DNA of 64,000 bases from a virus. The notes under the pieces were generated by a model. The model searched no databases, had not been told where the DNA came from, and saw nothing but the letters and a program-made list of their open reading frames with translations. The number at the start of each line of letters is the position of its first letter. Position 1 is the first letter of the stretch. The DNA lies in IMG/VR virus record IMGVR_UViG_3300043392_000054, positions 62,001 to 126,000 of that record; one strand, written 5' to 3'. Below are positions 8,460 to 18,556 of the stretch, piece by piece. Made by a program: the position numbers and the translations under genes.

Positions 8460-9680
8460 ATGGAAGAAGATATGAAATTAGGAAAACATACATTACTTAT
8501 AGATGGAAATTATTTTATCTATAGCAGATTATTCGTAATGCCAAAACCCAATAAGGGTAAATTATTAGGAGATGAAAAAAGCAAAGGACAATTTCTTCGT
8601 AAATTGTGCATTGACTTTGCATCTGAAATTAGAAAAATGCAACCATTTTTAGATAAGATTGTTTTAACGATTGACTCTAAATCTTGGCGCAAAGACCTTT
8701 TTCCAGAAGCTGAATATAAAGGTACAAGAACTCAAGATGATACAGTTGAATGGGAATCAGTTTATCAGATTTATGAAGAATTTAAAACGGTATTAGCTAA
8801 AAGAGGTGTTATTGTACAACAGGTAAATGGCGCAGAAGCAGACGACTTGTTATTTGCTTGGTCTACTTATTTAAATGCTGCAGGCCAAAACTGCATTGTA
8901 TGGACTGGAGACCGTGACTTGATTCAATTAGTAGATTATTCAAAGGCAACTGATGGCTATACTTTATGGTATTATAACACTAAGAAAAGACTAATTGTAT
9001 TTGAAGGTTTTAATAAAATGATGGGTATGCCTATTGACGAATCTTCTGACAATGATGACTTATTATTTAATCTTGCAAGTAAAACAGCTCTTTTAGAAAA
9101 AGTAAGAGCTGATGTAAATGATTGGATTAAAAAGAATGGCATTGAAATTGAAGAAATCAATTGCGATAACTTTATTTTTCAAAAGATTTTAACAGGCGAT
9201 AAATCAGATAATATTAAATCAGTAGTTACTTGGTCAAAGGGTGGTAGAACCTACAATATTAGTCTTAAACAAGCTGATAAAATCTTAGAACAGTATTTAA
9301 AAGAAGAATCTGTCTTTACAATCGACCACATGTTTAATGAGTCTCAAGTTGACAAAATAGCAGATATAATTTATAGAGTTGTCGGTAATTCTACTAAATC
9401 TCAAATTAAAGCCAGATTTAATCAAAACCTAGATATAATGTTATTACACTATAACACTATTCCAGAAGCGATTCAATCTCAAATGCAAAAAGCTATTGAT
9501 ATTAGCATTGAAATTGAACCAGAATTAAATAGATTAACGCAATTAGAAAAGATTCTTGAGGGAAATCCATGGTTACAAGTTAAATCTGATGTACCTAGTC
9601 AATTTGACCCATTTGAAGGTCTAGAAGATAGTAATAGTTCAACACCATTAACAAAAAAATTAGATGGAGGCTTATTCTAA
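8460..9680 (+). CDS. rnh: 5'-3' exonuclease, T4 RNase H-like (FEN family)
   Basis: 406 aa (T4 RNase H is 305). It removes RNA primers and flaps from lagging strands. Metal-binding acidic motifs of the family are visible: LLIDGNYF near the N-terminus, GAEADDLLFAW in the middle, TGDRDLIQLV after it and LTGDKSDNIKSVV ahead of the helix-hairpin-helix region. An extra segment of about 60 residues between GDRD and GDKSDN explains part of the extra length. Start at 8460 follows the promoter closely; ATG at 8472 (MKLGKH) is an alternative. Confidence 0.9.
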   Translation: MEEDMKLGKHTLLIDGNYFIYSRLFVMPKPNKGKLLGDEKSKGQFLRKLCIDFASEIRKMQPFLDKIVLTIDSKSWRKDLFPEAEYKGTRTQDDTVEWESVYQIYEEFKTVLAKRGVIVQQVNGAEADDLLFAWSTYLNAAGQNCIVWTGDRDLIQLVDYSKATDGYTLWYYNTKKRLIVFEGFNKMMGMPIDESSDNDDLLFNLASKTALLEKVRADVNDWIKKNGIEIEEINCDNFIFQKILTGDKSDNIKSVVTWSKGGRTYNISLKQADKILEQYLKEESVFTIDHMFNESQVDKIADIIYRVVGNSTKSQIKARFNQNLDIMLLHYNTIPEAIQSQMQKAIDISIEIEPELNRLTQLEKILEGNPWLQVKSDVPSQFDPFEGLEDSNSSTPLTKKLDGGLF

Positions 9681-9837
9681 ATCACTCGAAGATATCGAAA
9701 CAATCGATATGATACTAAATGAAGCTAATGCGTATAATCTAAGAGCAGAAGTTGAAGAATCTGCCCATAAATTAATAGCTGAAGGCATGACAGATGTAAA
9801 TGCGTATGAATGTGCATTTATGGATTGGATTAAATAA
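9664..9837 (+). CDS. Small acidic protein overlapping the exonuclease end
   Basis: 57 aa (starts MEAYSKSLEDIETID, ends CAFMDWIK). It begins 17 nt inside the end of the exonuclease gene in another frame and stops 6 nt before the next gene, so the cluster is translationally packed. The composition is helical and acidic. No family recognised. Confidence 0.65.
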   Translation: MEAYSKSLEDIETIDMILNEANAYNLRAEVEESAHKLIAEGMTDVNAYECAFMDWIK

Positions 9838-9843
9838 TAAGAT

Positions 9844-10269
9844 ATGTTAGACGAAACAAAATTATTTGACTTTATAAAGATTTTATTTACAAAGCCAAAG
9901 GATTATAAACAAATCAAAAATCATACAAAGAATCGTCATCAGTTTATGGTGAATAGATTTTTTGCTATTAAATTTCCAGCAAATGCGCAATTATTTAATC
10001 TTAACGGTATTAACGGTGCATCAGTCGTTGATTCATGGAGTTTAGTTGCACAAAGATTTACATCAGTTCCAACGTGGATTTATACTAAAACAAAAAAATC
10101 AGCAGCAGCTGAAAATAAAAGCGATTATATACCTAGTGAAGAGGTAATTGACCTTTTTATGCGTAAAAATGAAATAGGCAAAAGAGAATTTAAAGAGCTT
10201 AAGCAATTTGCTCCAGATAAACTTGAAGCTGAACTTAAAAAATTAGAAAAAGCAATTAAAGTTTACTAA
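9844..10269 (+). CDS. 62: Probable clamp loader small subunit, gp62-like
   Basis: 141 aa (T4 gp62 is 187). The pattern ...HQFMVNRFFAIKFP...LNGINGASVVDSW... followed by PTWIYTKTKK resembles the core of gp62, the non-ATPase subunit that holds the gp44 tetramer. Position two genes after gp44 supports this. The similarity was judged by eye and is moderate. Confidence 0.55.
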   Translation: MLDETKLFDFIKILFTKPKDYKQIKNHTKNRHQFMVNRFFAIKFPANAQLFNLNGINGASVVDSWSLVAQRFTSVPTWIYTKTKKSAAAENKSDYIPSEEVIDLFMRKNEIGKREFKELKQFAPDKLEAELKKLEKAIKVY

Positions 10270-10913
10270 TGGAATTTTCGACATTTAATTCAATCGATAT
10301 TATAGACATTGTTCTATATAAATATAATTATTACGATAATAGATTATGGACAGGTGCCAAGAATCAATTACGTTATATTGAAATTAATCCACAATCTATT
10401 TTAGTTTCTCCAGATGATGTAAAAAAACATTTAGAGGTTACATATCCAAATGAATTAAATAAATTTAAGGCTATTGGTTCTGAGTTTTTACATAAAGAGG
10501 CTAATTCAATCTATTTTATGAATAGATTTTTATATCAAATGCCTAAAATGAAATGGATTAAATTGACTTTAGATAAAAGTAAAAACTATTCTAGAGTTAT
10601 AGGAAATGAATCACAAACGTCTAAATCAATTAATTTTAGCTATAAAGTTTTACATGCAACTGTTAGGCTGTATGATATTTTTTCAGAAGAAGAATTATTA
10701 GCTTTAAATAAAATTTTATTAGAATTAGGTTTATTAGAACCTCATATTCCATATATGAGACACAGTCTAAATGAAATAGTAGACAAATTAGACAATTGGT
10801 TAAATTCAGCGGATGCTGATAATGAAATTGATGTTGTTGCTATTTTATTAGATATGATAGACCCTAAAATGCAAGGTGATAATCCAGAAATATTATTAGT
10901 AACAGACTATTAA
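10269..10913 (+). CDS. Unknown protein in the replication block
   Basis: 214 aa. The ATG overlaps the stop of the gp62-like gene by one base, so the two are probably co-translated. It is rich in Tyr, Ile and Asn near the N-terminus and has a helical acidic C-terminus (NSADADNEIDVVAILLDMIDP). No transmembrane segment and no motif recognised. Confidence 0.65.
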   Translation: MEFSTFNSIDIIDIVLYKYNYYDNRLWTGAKNQLRYIEINPQSILVSPDDVKKHLEVTYPNELNKFKAIGSEFLHKEANSIYFMNRFLYQMPKMKWIKLTLDKSKNYSRVIGNESQTSKSINFSYKVLHATVRLYDIFSEEELLALNKILLELGLLEPHIPYMRHSLNEIVDKLDNWLNSADADNEIDVVAILLDMIDPKMQGDNPEILLVTDY

Positions 10914-10921
10914 TTCTTTTA

Positions 10922-10930
10922 GATATATAA
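10922..10930 (+). promoter_or_regulatory. Late-type promoter motif GATATATAA
   Basis: GATATATAA is 30 nt before the GTG start of the membrane protein; it marks the change from replication to structural genes. Confidence 0.55.
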
Positions 10931-10951
10931 AAGAAAAGAGTTCTGTTCTCG

Positions 10952-11377
10952 GTGAATATTAAACAAATCATATCGGATTTTGGTAAAAGAGAATCTTTAG
11001 TATACATTACAGTATTATTATGGATAGCCTTTGGTATTTTTGGAGCTTATAAGCAGGCTAATTTTTCACATTTAGCCGCATATTTTGGTTCTTTAACTAC
11101 TTATGTTGCTACTTATATTTGGGCTGAATCAAAACGCCCAAGCGATAAAACTAGTGTATTTAAACCAGGTCCAAGTTCAAGAAGAGAAATAATGATATAT
11201 GTTATAGTTGTATTATGGGCTATAGCTGGTGTTATTGGTATAGAATTTGGTGCAAACATTAATGATTTAGCAATTTATTTCATGGCATTAACTGGATTTA
11301 TAGCGTCATGGATTGCAGGAGAAGTTTATACACCTCAGGATTCTTTAAAAGAATATCTAAATCCTAAAAAAGATTAA
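10952..11377 (+). CDS. Four-helix membrane protein with an internal duplication
   Basis: 141 aa with a GTG start. Four hydrophobic segments lie at roughly residues 15-34, 39-57, 81-99 and 105-123. The halves look duplicated: RESLVYITVLLWIAFGIFG aligns with REIMIYVIVVLWAIAGVIG, and each is followed by a second helix after NFSHLAAYF or NINDLAIYF. Location is the inner membrane. A holin or accessory lysis role is possible but unproven. The start is fixed by an AAGAAAAGAG run 13 nt upstream. Confidence 0.7.
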   Translation: MNIKQIISDFGKRESLVYITVLLWIAFGIFGAYKQANFSHLAAYFGSLTTYVATYIWAESKRPSDKTSVFKPGPSSRREIMIYVIVVLWAIAGVIGIEFGANINDLAIYFMALTGFIASWIAGEVYTPQDSLKEYLNPKKD

Positions 11378-11381
11378 AATT

Positions 11382-13322
11382 ATGGTTAGAGGTAGCACAG
11401 CTAATGAGTATGGAGATTATTTAATTGCATCTATTCAAGACCCGTATACTGACGTTGTACGAGTTTTAGATTGGCAAATATTAGCTGGACTTTCAGATTC
11501 TACAACAGTAGGAACTATTAGTTTAGTAAGAGGCAGTAAAATAGTTAATGGATTAGCAACTAACTTTTCTAATTTAAATAATGGTGATTTTATTATTGTA
11601 GGTAACTTAAAACTAGAGGTTGACCAAATAGTCGATACACATAAGTTATTGTTAGTTAATAATGCACCTACAACTGTAACTAATGTTCAATTTTTTAGAG
11701 AACAAAATGACTATAATAACTTTACATACGAGTTTAGATTTTCTAAAGATGGTAAAGTTTATAATGAATTTCATGAATTAAATAAGCAAAATGACTTTGG
11801 TGATATAATGTCAATGGAGTTTAATCCTAGAGAAAAATTATATCTAGACGTAAAAGCTGAGGTTAATATTATTCAACCTGGTAATTCAATAACTTTAATT
11901 GCAGTAACATATACATTAGAAAAAGATAATGGTATTGTTGATTCATGTCCTCAACTATGTTTAGATTGTACAGACCCATTCTTATACACAGGTTGTGCTA
12001 ATATTAGAGTTGATTGCGAATACGATAATCTTTTTAATCCTTATAATTTAAATAAGGCTCAACAGGTTTATTTACAAATGTCTAATTTAGTTAATGATAT
12101 ATTTGGACATAAGGTGACCTATTTTAAAACTGAGCCAGACCAAAGAACAAAAGATGTTATTTTAATGGAATACTCTCTATTTGATGTAGTAGACCAAAAA
12201 GACATTAAGATATTAGTGCCAGATAATGAATTCCCACAAGAGTCAACTATTTCCTATGATATGTTTGGTATGGATTTTGAAGAATTTGAGATTCATATCG
12301 TAAGAAAGGAATTTGAAACAGCATTTGGATATAAAGCGTATCCAAGAGCAAAGGACTATATGTATATTCCAATTATCAATAAAATGTATTCGGTTAGTTC
12401 AGTTGCCTTAGGTGACCGTTTTAATGCTGCTAAATCTTATTGGAAAGTTAAACTAACTAAATATAGTGATAATAATGCGATTGACCCAGATGGATTTGAT
12501 TTAGCTACTGACGAATTAATTACAGGTATTGATGAAATATTTGGTGCAGAAATTCAAGATGCGTATGACAAAGATACACATCCACAGCAATTTCAAACAG
12601 TTTCAACTGCATATAGAGATGGAATTAGAACATTTATGGAAAAGAACTTATCAATTGTAGATTATGACCTTAAAAATAGATGGACTGTTGTCTCTAAAAA
12701 TTATTATGATTTAACTAAAGTTGAAAGAGGTGAAGTAGCAATTGAATATGCTAAAATGAGTAAATTAAGCAATACTGAAAATTTTGCTATTACAGTATGG
12801 CTTCAACCTCAATTTCCAAATGGGTATGCTGCCGATGAATTTGTATTTGGTGACTATGATGGAATGCTAGGATTTAGAACTACTCTTTCTCCTCAAGAAT
12901 TTAAGGTTACTATTAATAATATTCAATATTCATTTACACATGGCCTTACATTCTCGACTTCAAAATGGTATGCATTTATCTTAAATGGTAGTAATGACTT
13001 TAAACAATTATCACTATACATATATTCATTAGACCCTGCTATTAATTTTAATAGACCTCAATTAGGAGATAATGACCTAGTATATGAGTTTAATGAAACT
13101 AAATCAGTTACGCAAGCATTTGTATGGGATTCTAATACACATTATAATATTAGAGGCGGTAAATTATTATTAACCAACTTAAGATTATTTAAGACTCCGA
13201 TTGAATTTGAACAGCATCACAATGTCTTAAATCAATATATGGTTAGAGATTCACAGCAAGCTCTTATTATTGATAATGCAATTCCTTCTATCGGATACCA
13301 GAAGTTCAAAAATGCTCGTTAA
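11382..13322 (+). CDS. Large virion structural protein, possibly neck or tail associated
   Basis: 646 aa, beta-rich. The N-terminal part (1-200) looks like beta domains, the middle contains a Cys cluster (CPQLCLDC...TGC...DC, about 189-214), and the C-terminal about 180 residues (ENFAITVWLQPQFP ... GKLLLTNLRLFKTPIE) have the look of a LamG/concanavalin-like jelly roll. It sits just ahead of terminase genes, where T4 has neck genes 13-15, so a neck, whisker or fibre-like role is inferred. No exact homologue recognised. Confidence 0.6.
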   Translation: MVRGSTANEYGDYLIASIQDPYTDVVRVLDWQILAGLSDSTTVGTISLVRGSKIVNGLATNFSNLNNGDFIIVGNLKLEVDQIVDTHKLLLVNNAPTTVTNVQFFREQNDYNNFTYEFRFSKDGKVYNEFHELNKQNDFGDIMSMEFNPREKLYLDVKAEVNIIQPGNSITLIAVTYTLEKDNGIVDSCPQLCLDCTDPFLYTGCANIRVDCEYDNLFNPYNLNKAQQVYLQMSNLVNDIFGHKVTYFKTEPDQRTKDVILMEYSLFDVVDQKDIKILVPDNEFPQESTISYDMFGMDFEEFEIHIVRKEFETAFGYKAYPRAKDYMYIPIINKMYSVSSVALGDRFNAAKSYWKVKLTKYSDNNAIDPDGFDLATDELITGIDEIFGAEIQDAYDKDTHPQQFQTVSTAYRDGIRTFMEKNLSIVDYDLKNRWTVVSKNYYDLTKVERGEVAIEYAKMSKLSNTENFAITVWLQPQFPNGYAADEFVFGDYDGMLGFRTTLSPQEFKVTINNIQYSFTHGLTFSTSKWYAFILNGSNDFKQLSLYIYSLDPAINFNRPQLGDNDLVYEFNETKSVTQAFVWDSNTHYNIRGGKLLLTNLRLFKTPIEFEQHHNVLNQYMVRDSQQALIIDNAIPSIGYQKFKNAR

Positions 13323-13330
13323 TTTTTGTT

Positions 13331-13339
13331 GATATATAA
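13331..13339 (+). promoter_or_regulatory. Late-type promoter motif GATATATAA
   Basis: GATATATAA exactly 30 nt before the small terminase start. Confidence 0.55.
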
Positions 13340-13360
13340 TCTGAAATAATATTATATTAT

Positions 13361-14035
13361 ATGTCAGAAGAAAAGAAACGAACGATTAGCGAACAAGCTG
13401 ATGATATTCGAAAAGAATTAGATGAATTAATCGGTTTAGATGAAACCCCAATTTCAGATATTGCAATAAAAGACCCAGCTCTACCTTCAGTTAGAGATAG
13501 AGCACCTATTTCATTTACTAATATGAAAAGCGGTGCTACTGCAAAAGCTAAGAAGACAATTAATGCTTTAATGAAATTCTATCTAGATGCAGACATCATA
13601 GAAAAAGATGAATACATTGTAGCAAAAAGAGAAATTGATGAAATGACAATGTCTTCATTAGTATATCAATTACAAGCTGGAGAAGTTGCATTAACAAGAT
13701 TACTAGAAACTATCGATGACGGTGAATTAGCCCCAAGAATGTTTGAAGTACTTGCTACATTACAAAAATCAATGCTTGATATTATCAAATCTCAGACCAT
13801 GTATCTAATGGCAACTGAAGAATCTACTAAAAGAATAGCAAGAGACATTGAACTATACAGAAAAAATGTTGATAAGCAAGAGATTATTGAAGCGGGTGGT
13901 TCAACTGATAATGGAAATGTTCAACGTGGAACAAAAGATTTAATGAGATTAATTCAACAAGCTAAAAGCGTAAATACTGGAGAAGAATTTGAGGAAACAA
14001 CAGCTGAAGATGTTGAAATAAACGAAGAAGATTAA
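13361..14035 (+). CDS. 16: Terminase small subunit, T4 gp16-like
   Basis: 224 aa (T4 gp16 is 164). It has the helical core of the DNA-recognition subunit of the packaging motor, with a helical central segment (FEVLATLQKSMLDIIKSQTMYLMATEES) as in gp16 oligomers. It is followed after 2 nt by the large subunit, the same order as T4 16-17. The assignment leans on both the helical pattern and synteny. Confidence 0.8.
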   Translation: MSEEKKRTISEQADDIRKELDELIGLDETPISDIAIKDPALPSVRDRAPISFTNMKSGATAKAKKTINALMKFYLDADIIEKDEYIVAKREIDEMTMSSLVYQLQAGEVALTRLLETIDDGELAPRMFEVLATLQKSMLDIIKSQTMYLMATEESTKRIARDIELYRKNVDKQEIIEAGGSTDNGNVQRGTKDLMRLIQQAKSVNTGEEFEETTAEDVEINEED

Positions 14036-14037
14036 TT

Positions 14038-15867
14038 ATGGCAGAGAACGCAAGTGATAACGTTTGGATTCCCAAGGGTTCAGGTGAAGAATCTTCAACT
14101 ACTAAACTAGTTTGGTCTTCAAAAAACGTTAAGGATTATATAATAGCAATTGACAAGGGTTATAAACCTAATGTTAGTTCACCTTTTTATGAAGGTAAAC
14201 AACATTTACGTAAAGGTAATATTGTCTTTGAATATACAGATGCTGAAATTCAAGAAATAACAAGATGCGCAAATGATATTGTTTATTTTGCAGAAAAGTA
14301 TGCTGTAGTAATGACCGATGATGGTATAAAAAAGGTAAAACTTAGAGAATACCAAAAAACAATGTTAAAAAATCTACAGGATAATAGATTTAACATTGTT
14401 TTAGCATCAAGACAGATGGGTAAAACTGTAACATCTTCTATTTTCAATGCTTGGTTTATTACATTTAATTTTGATAAAAATACTCTGCTTTTAGCCAATA
14501 AAGCTGATTCAACAAAGGAAATTATTGATAAGGCTAAGGTTGTTATAGAACATTTACCTTTCTATATGAAACCTGGAATTATTAAGTATGACGTAATGAA
14601 CGTTAGGGCTGATAATGGTTGTCGTTTAGTGGGTCAATCAACCACTGCCAAAGCCGGTATCGGTTTTACTATTCATAATCTGTATCTTGATGAGTTTGCC
14701 CATATTCCACCAAATATCGTAGATGTATTCTATGAGAACGTTTATCCTACTCTTTCTTCTTCGAAGATTTCTCGTATCAATATTACATCAACTCCAAACG
14801 GATTTAATAAGTTCTATGAAATTTGGTCAGCTGCAGAAAAGGGTGATAACGCATATACACCATTAAGAATTGACTGGTGGCAACATCCAGACCGAGATGA
14901 TGCATGGTATCAAAGAGAACTTAGAAACTTAGGTTCTGAAGAGGCATTTAATAGACAGTACGGTAATGAATTCGTAAGTTCATCTACTCTATTATTATCA
15001 CCGGGCTCAATGGCTCAAATGAGAAAGAAAGCAAAGAAGTTTATTTACCATGAACTAGAAGAATTCGATAATATTCACATAGATGTAAAGGGCTTTTTAG
15101 GATTTCACCCTGGCTTTGATATAGAGAATGCTAGAAGTGAAGACCATAGATTTTTATTTTCAGTCGATATTGCTGAAGGAAATGGAGGAGATTATTCTGT
15201 AATTAATGTGTTTGAAATTGAACCAATGACTAAAAAGCACATTGATAATATTCAAAACCCAGGTGCGATGTATGATTTCTTTAGAATGAATCAAATTGCA
15301 GTGTTTAGGTCAAATGAGCACGTAATTGAAGACTTTGCAAAGATACTTTATACATTAGCATGTGAGGTCTTTAACCCTGAATCAGTTAAAATGATTATAG
15401 AATTTAACACGTATGGTTCTATCTTAATGAAATATTTACAAACCGTATTTCCTCAAAGAAATGAATTTGAAGATGATATGGTTTTAAGATTTAAGCATAG
15501 ACACGATAGCAAAGGTTTAAATTTTGGAATTAGACTTAAAGCTGATAATAAATCAGTATTTTGTCAAAACTTTAAAAAATTAATAGAACAAAATAGACTA
15601 TTTATTAATGAAGTAGAAACAGTTAATGAAGCATCTCTTTTTGGTACTCTTAAAAATGGAAGTTATGGAGCTCAAATGGGTCACGACGATACAGTTATGA
15701 CAGCTATTTGTGCAACTGAATTTTATAGTACAACTGATTATGCAGATTACGTTGAAGAATTACTAGATATTATAGATGAAGACTTACATGATTATATGGA
15801 ATCTGTTTTATACAGAGATAATGATAGCCAAGGAGACTTACAATATGATATTTATGACCTAGTATAA
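14038..15867 (+). CDS. 17: Terminase large subunit, T4 gp17-like
   Basis: 609 aa, same length as T4 gp17. The ATPase domain carries Walker A SRQMGKT (124-130), Walker B LYLDEF (215-220) and the coupling motif TSTPNG (250-255). The C-terminal RNase H-fold nuclease domain carries VDIAEG with Asp377 and a late GHDDTVMTA motif. It packages and cuts concatemeric DNA at the portal. All catalytic motifs look intact. Confidence 0.95.
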   Translation: MAENASDNVWIPKGSGEESSTTKLVWSSKNVKDYIIAIDKGYKPNVSSPFYEGKQHLRKGNIVFEYTDAEIQEITRCANDIVYFAEKYAVVMTDDGIKKVKLREYQKTMLKNLQDNRFNIVLASRQMGKTVTSSIFNAWFITFNFDKNTLLLANKADSTKEIIDKAKVVIEHLPFYMKPGIIKYDVMNVRADNGCRLVGQSTTAKAGIGFTIHNLYLDEFAHIPPNIVDVFYENVYPTLSSSKISRINITSTPNGFNKFYEIWSAAEKGDNAYTPLRIDWWQHPDRDDAWYQRELRNLGSEEAFNRQYGNEFVSSSTLLLSPGSMAQMRKKAKKFIYHELEEFDNIHIDVKGFLGFHPGFDIENARSEDHRFLFSVDIAEGNGGDYSVINVFEIEPMTKKHIDNIQNPGAMYDFFRMNQIAVFRSNEHVIEDFAKILYTLACEVFNPESVKMIIEFNTYGSILMKYLQTVFPQRNEFEDDMVLRFKHRHDSKGLNFGIRLKADNKSVFCQNFKKLIEQNRLFINEVETVNEASLFGTLKNGSYGAQMGHDDTVMTAICATEFYSTTDYADYVEELLDIIDEDLHDYMESVLYRDNDSQGDLQYDIYDLV

Positions 15868-15888
15868 TATAATTTCATAATAAGCATA

Positions 15889-15897
15889 GATATATAG
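15889..15897 (+). promoter_or_regulatory. Late-type promoter motif GATATATAG
   Basis: GATATATAG, one base different from the common form, 37 nt before the sheath gene. Confidence 0.5.
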
Positions 15898-15925
15898 AAT
15901 ATAAAAAAAATAATACTCAAAAATT

Positions 15926-18526
15926 ATGGCACTTAGTCCTCAATTAGCGAACTTTAAAAGCTCAGGTGTGTACAGATTAGAATTTGATAAATCTATCACA
16001 ACTAGCTTTAATACGCAAACACTTAGACTGGTAGTTGGTCACTCTAAAAAGGGTCCTTACAATACTCCAGTACTTTGCCAAACTGCAGAAGAATTTAATG
16101 CAGTGTTTGGTTCAATTGATTTAAATTTAGAGAAAAAAGGTATGTTCTTTCACAGATCGGCATTAGCTGCTTTAGGAAGAGGTGCTATTTTAGCTCTAAA
16201 CTTAGCAAATATCGACGAAGATGATACAGTTTCATACCAATCATTAGTAACTAATGGTTCAAAAGATTCTATTTCTGCTAACTCTGGTTCAAAAGAATAT
16301 TCAAGCATTTTTAATGTTGATAAATTTTGGTTCCCAGAAGATAAAGAAGTTATCAATTCAATCGGAGCTGATTCTGATAGAATTTTAAATTTAGTTAATA
16401 TTAAGCAAGAACCTATTACGGTTATCGTAAGAAAGGCACAAGATGTTGCTCAATTTGATATTTCTGCAAGAGAATGGTATGGTCAAGGTAATGTACCAGC
16501 ATTCTTAAATGATTTTGATTACTTATCAGATTTCATGGTAGATGTATTTGTATTTAAAGGAGAATTTGATGCAGCTACATTAGATACAGACCCAGTTTAC
16601 GGTGCATATTTCACTGCTGATGGTTTAATCAAGGCTAAATTAAATGAATTTGCAAACTTAAGACAAGTTTCTTTAATTGCAAAATATACAGGTTCAGTAA
16701 TTCCAGGTTTTAAAGACTTAGAAGGTAGAAACTTATACATTGAAACTGCAATTAATCAAGAAGCAAGAAGAACAGGTTTATTCTGCGCAATTAACGAAGA
16801 TGCTGTAACTGATATTACAGGTACTAAAGTTGATTTCATTGGTCACAACTATGATGATAACCAAGATTACAACTTATTATCTTACAAAGCAACTCAAACA
16901 GTTAACGACCTTTCTATTGTTTTACCAGCAGCGGCTAATAACGGTGGAGATGCAGTAATTACAAGTTTACACACTACTTCTGTTGCAAATGATACATTAC
17001 ATATTGAAAACTTAGATTTAACTGGTACTATTACAACTGGTCAATTATTCTTAAGTGCATCTACTCCAGGTGAATATGTTCAAATTACACACGTTGAATA
17101 TACAGCTGGTGTATTTATTGTAACTGCAAACGGAGCAATTGCTTCATCATACGCAGGTATTGATACTACTTCTGCAGCATCAAGCTTACCATATTTTACT
17201 TTATCAGCTTCTAAATTTGTTCATTACTTCATGACAGCTGGAGCGGTTCAAGGTACTTATGCTAATATCGGTGGTGGTCAATTTACAATGACATTTGATA
17301 TGACTGGTCATACTTCAACTGCAATCAACTTCCCAATTAAAAAGGGTAACTTTGTTAATGCGGCTGCAGCTGGAAGAGTTGCAAGAGTTAAAAGAGTTCA
17401 AGAAACAATTAACGGAAATGTTCATACATTTACAGTAACATGTGACCAACCAGTTGCAGATACTTGGGCATACCACTTTGTTCTTTCTTTTGAAGAAGCA
17501 TCTTCAGTTTATAAGACTTTTGTTTTAGGAAAAGCATCAGTTGGTGAAAAATCTATCTCAGGTGTTCTTTCTCAATTATCAGGTACTAATTTATTTAATG
17601 CTTTAATTGATAAAGATTTAATCGATTACAGATATATCGTAGATACGTTTGGTTCATTAGAAAATGGTGGAATTTTAAATAAGAGAGAATTATCATTCTT
17701 AGCACACGAAAGACAAAATGCTTCTGCAATCTTAAATGCTCCAATGATTAAAGATTTCAAAGCATCTACTAATCCATCTTTCAAAGATGCAAGCGGTGCA
17801 TTCCAAACTGAATACGTTGCTTCAGGTGGTAATTTAGATATGAATCCAAATGCTCTTTATTCTTTACCTTCTATTAATGACGGTGCAAACTTCGCATTCT
17901 ATTATGGTCCAGGTTTAGTAGTAAGAGAAAATGGTAAGGACGTTATTGTTCCTCCAGCTGCTTACGTATCTAATAACTATGTTGATAAATTCTTTAACGC
18001 TTTACCATGGTCAATCGTTGCAGGTCCAAGAAGAGGAGTTGTTTCAGGTGCTAATGTAGTTGGTGTTGAATATCCATTTGCAAAAGCGGATAGAGATATT
18101 TTAGAACCATTTGGTATTAACCCAATCGTATTCCAAAGAGGTGCAGGTTTAACTATCACTGGTAATAAAACAGCTCAACAATCTATTCAATCAGCTTTAT
18201 CTTCAGCTCACGTAAGAGAAGTATTAATCTACATTGAAGAAGGTTTAGCTAAAATCTTAAAGAACTACGTATTTGAATTTAATACAGCTCAAACAAGATT
18301 AGAGATTAAAACTTTAGCAGATTCATTTATGAATTCATTAAAGGCAGATGGCGGTGTTTACGACTTTAAAAACGTAATGGACCAAACTAATAATACAAAT
18401 GATGTAATTGATAATAACATCGGTATTTTAGATACATTTGTTGAACCAGTTAAAGGTTTAGAAATTGTAGTACAGAGAACAACAGTATTAAATACTGGAG
18501 AAATTCAAACTGGAAACTTTTCTTAA
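15926..18526 (+). CDS. 18: Tail sheath protein, T4 gp18-like
   Basis: 866 aa against 659 in T4. The N-terminus (PQLANFKSSGVYRLEFDKS...LRLVVGHSKKGPYNTPV) is typical of myovirus sheath subunits. The C-terminal region (residues about 600-860) holds the conserved assembly core (NALPWSIVAGPRRGV...; EGLAKILKNYVFEFNTAQTR). The middle, about 290-560, is an enlarged surface-exposed insertion rich in Thr, Ala and Gly. It is followed 30 nt later by the tube gene, as in T4. The contractile sheath makes the phage a myovirus morphotype. Confidence 0.93.
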   Translation: MALSPQLANFKSSGVYRLEFDKSITTSFNTQTLRLVVGHSKKGPYNTPVLCQTAEEFNAVFGSIDLNLEKKGMFFHRSALAALGRGAILALNLANIDEDDTVSYQSLVTNGSKDSISANSGSKEYSSIFNVDKFWFPEDKEVINSIGADSDRILNLVNIKQEPITVIVRKAQDVAQFDISAREWYGQGNVPAFLNDFDYLSDFMVDVFVFKGEFDAATLDTDPVYGAYFTADGLIKAKLNEFANLRQVSLIAKYTGSVIPGFKDLEGRNLYIETAINQEARRTGLFCAINEDAVTDITGTKVDFIGHNYDDNQDYNLLSYKATQTVNDLSIVLPAAANNGGDAVITSLHTTSVANDTLHIENLDLTGTITTGQLFLSASTPGEYVQITHVEYTAGVFIVTANGAIASSYAGIDTTSAASSLPYFTLSASKFVHYFMTAGAVQGTYANIGGGQFTMTFDMTGHTSTAINFPIKKGNFVNAAAAGRVARVKRVQETINGNVHTFTVTCDQPVADTWAYHFVLSFEEASSVYKTFVLGKASVGEKSISGVLSQLSGTNLFNALIDKDLIDYRYIVDTFGSLENGGILNKRELSFLAHERQNASAILNAPMIKDFKASTNPSFKDASGAFQTEYVASGGNLDMNPNALYSLPSINDGANFAFYYGPGLVVRENGKDVIVPPAAYVSNNYVDKFFNALPWSIVAGPRRGVVSGANVVGVEYPFAKADRDILEPFGINPIVFQRGAGLTITGNKTAQQSIQSALSSAHVREVLIYIEEGLAKILKNYVFEFNTAQTRLEIKTLADSFMNSLKADGGVYDFKNVMDQTNNTNDVIDNNIGILDTFVEPVKGLEIVVQRTTVLNTGEIQTGNFS

Positions 18527-18556
18527 TAAATAGATAAAAAATAAAACACATACAAA

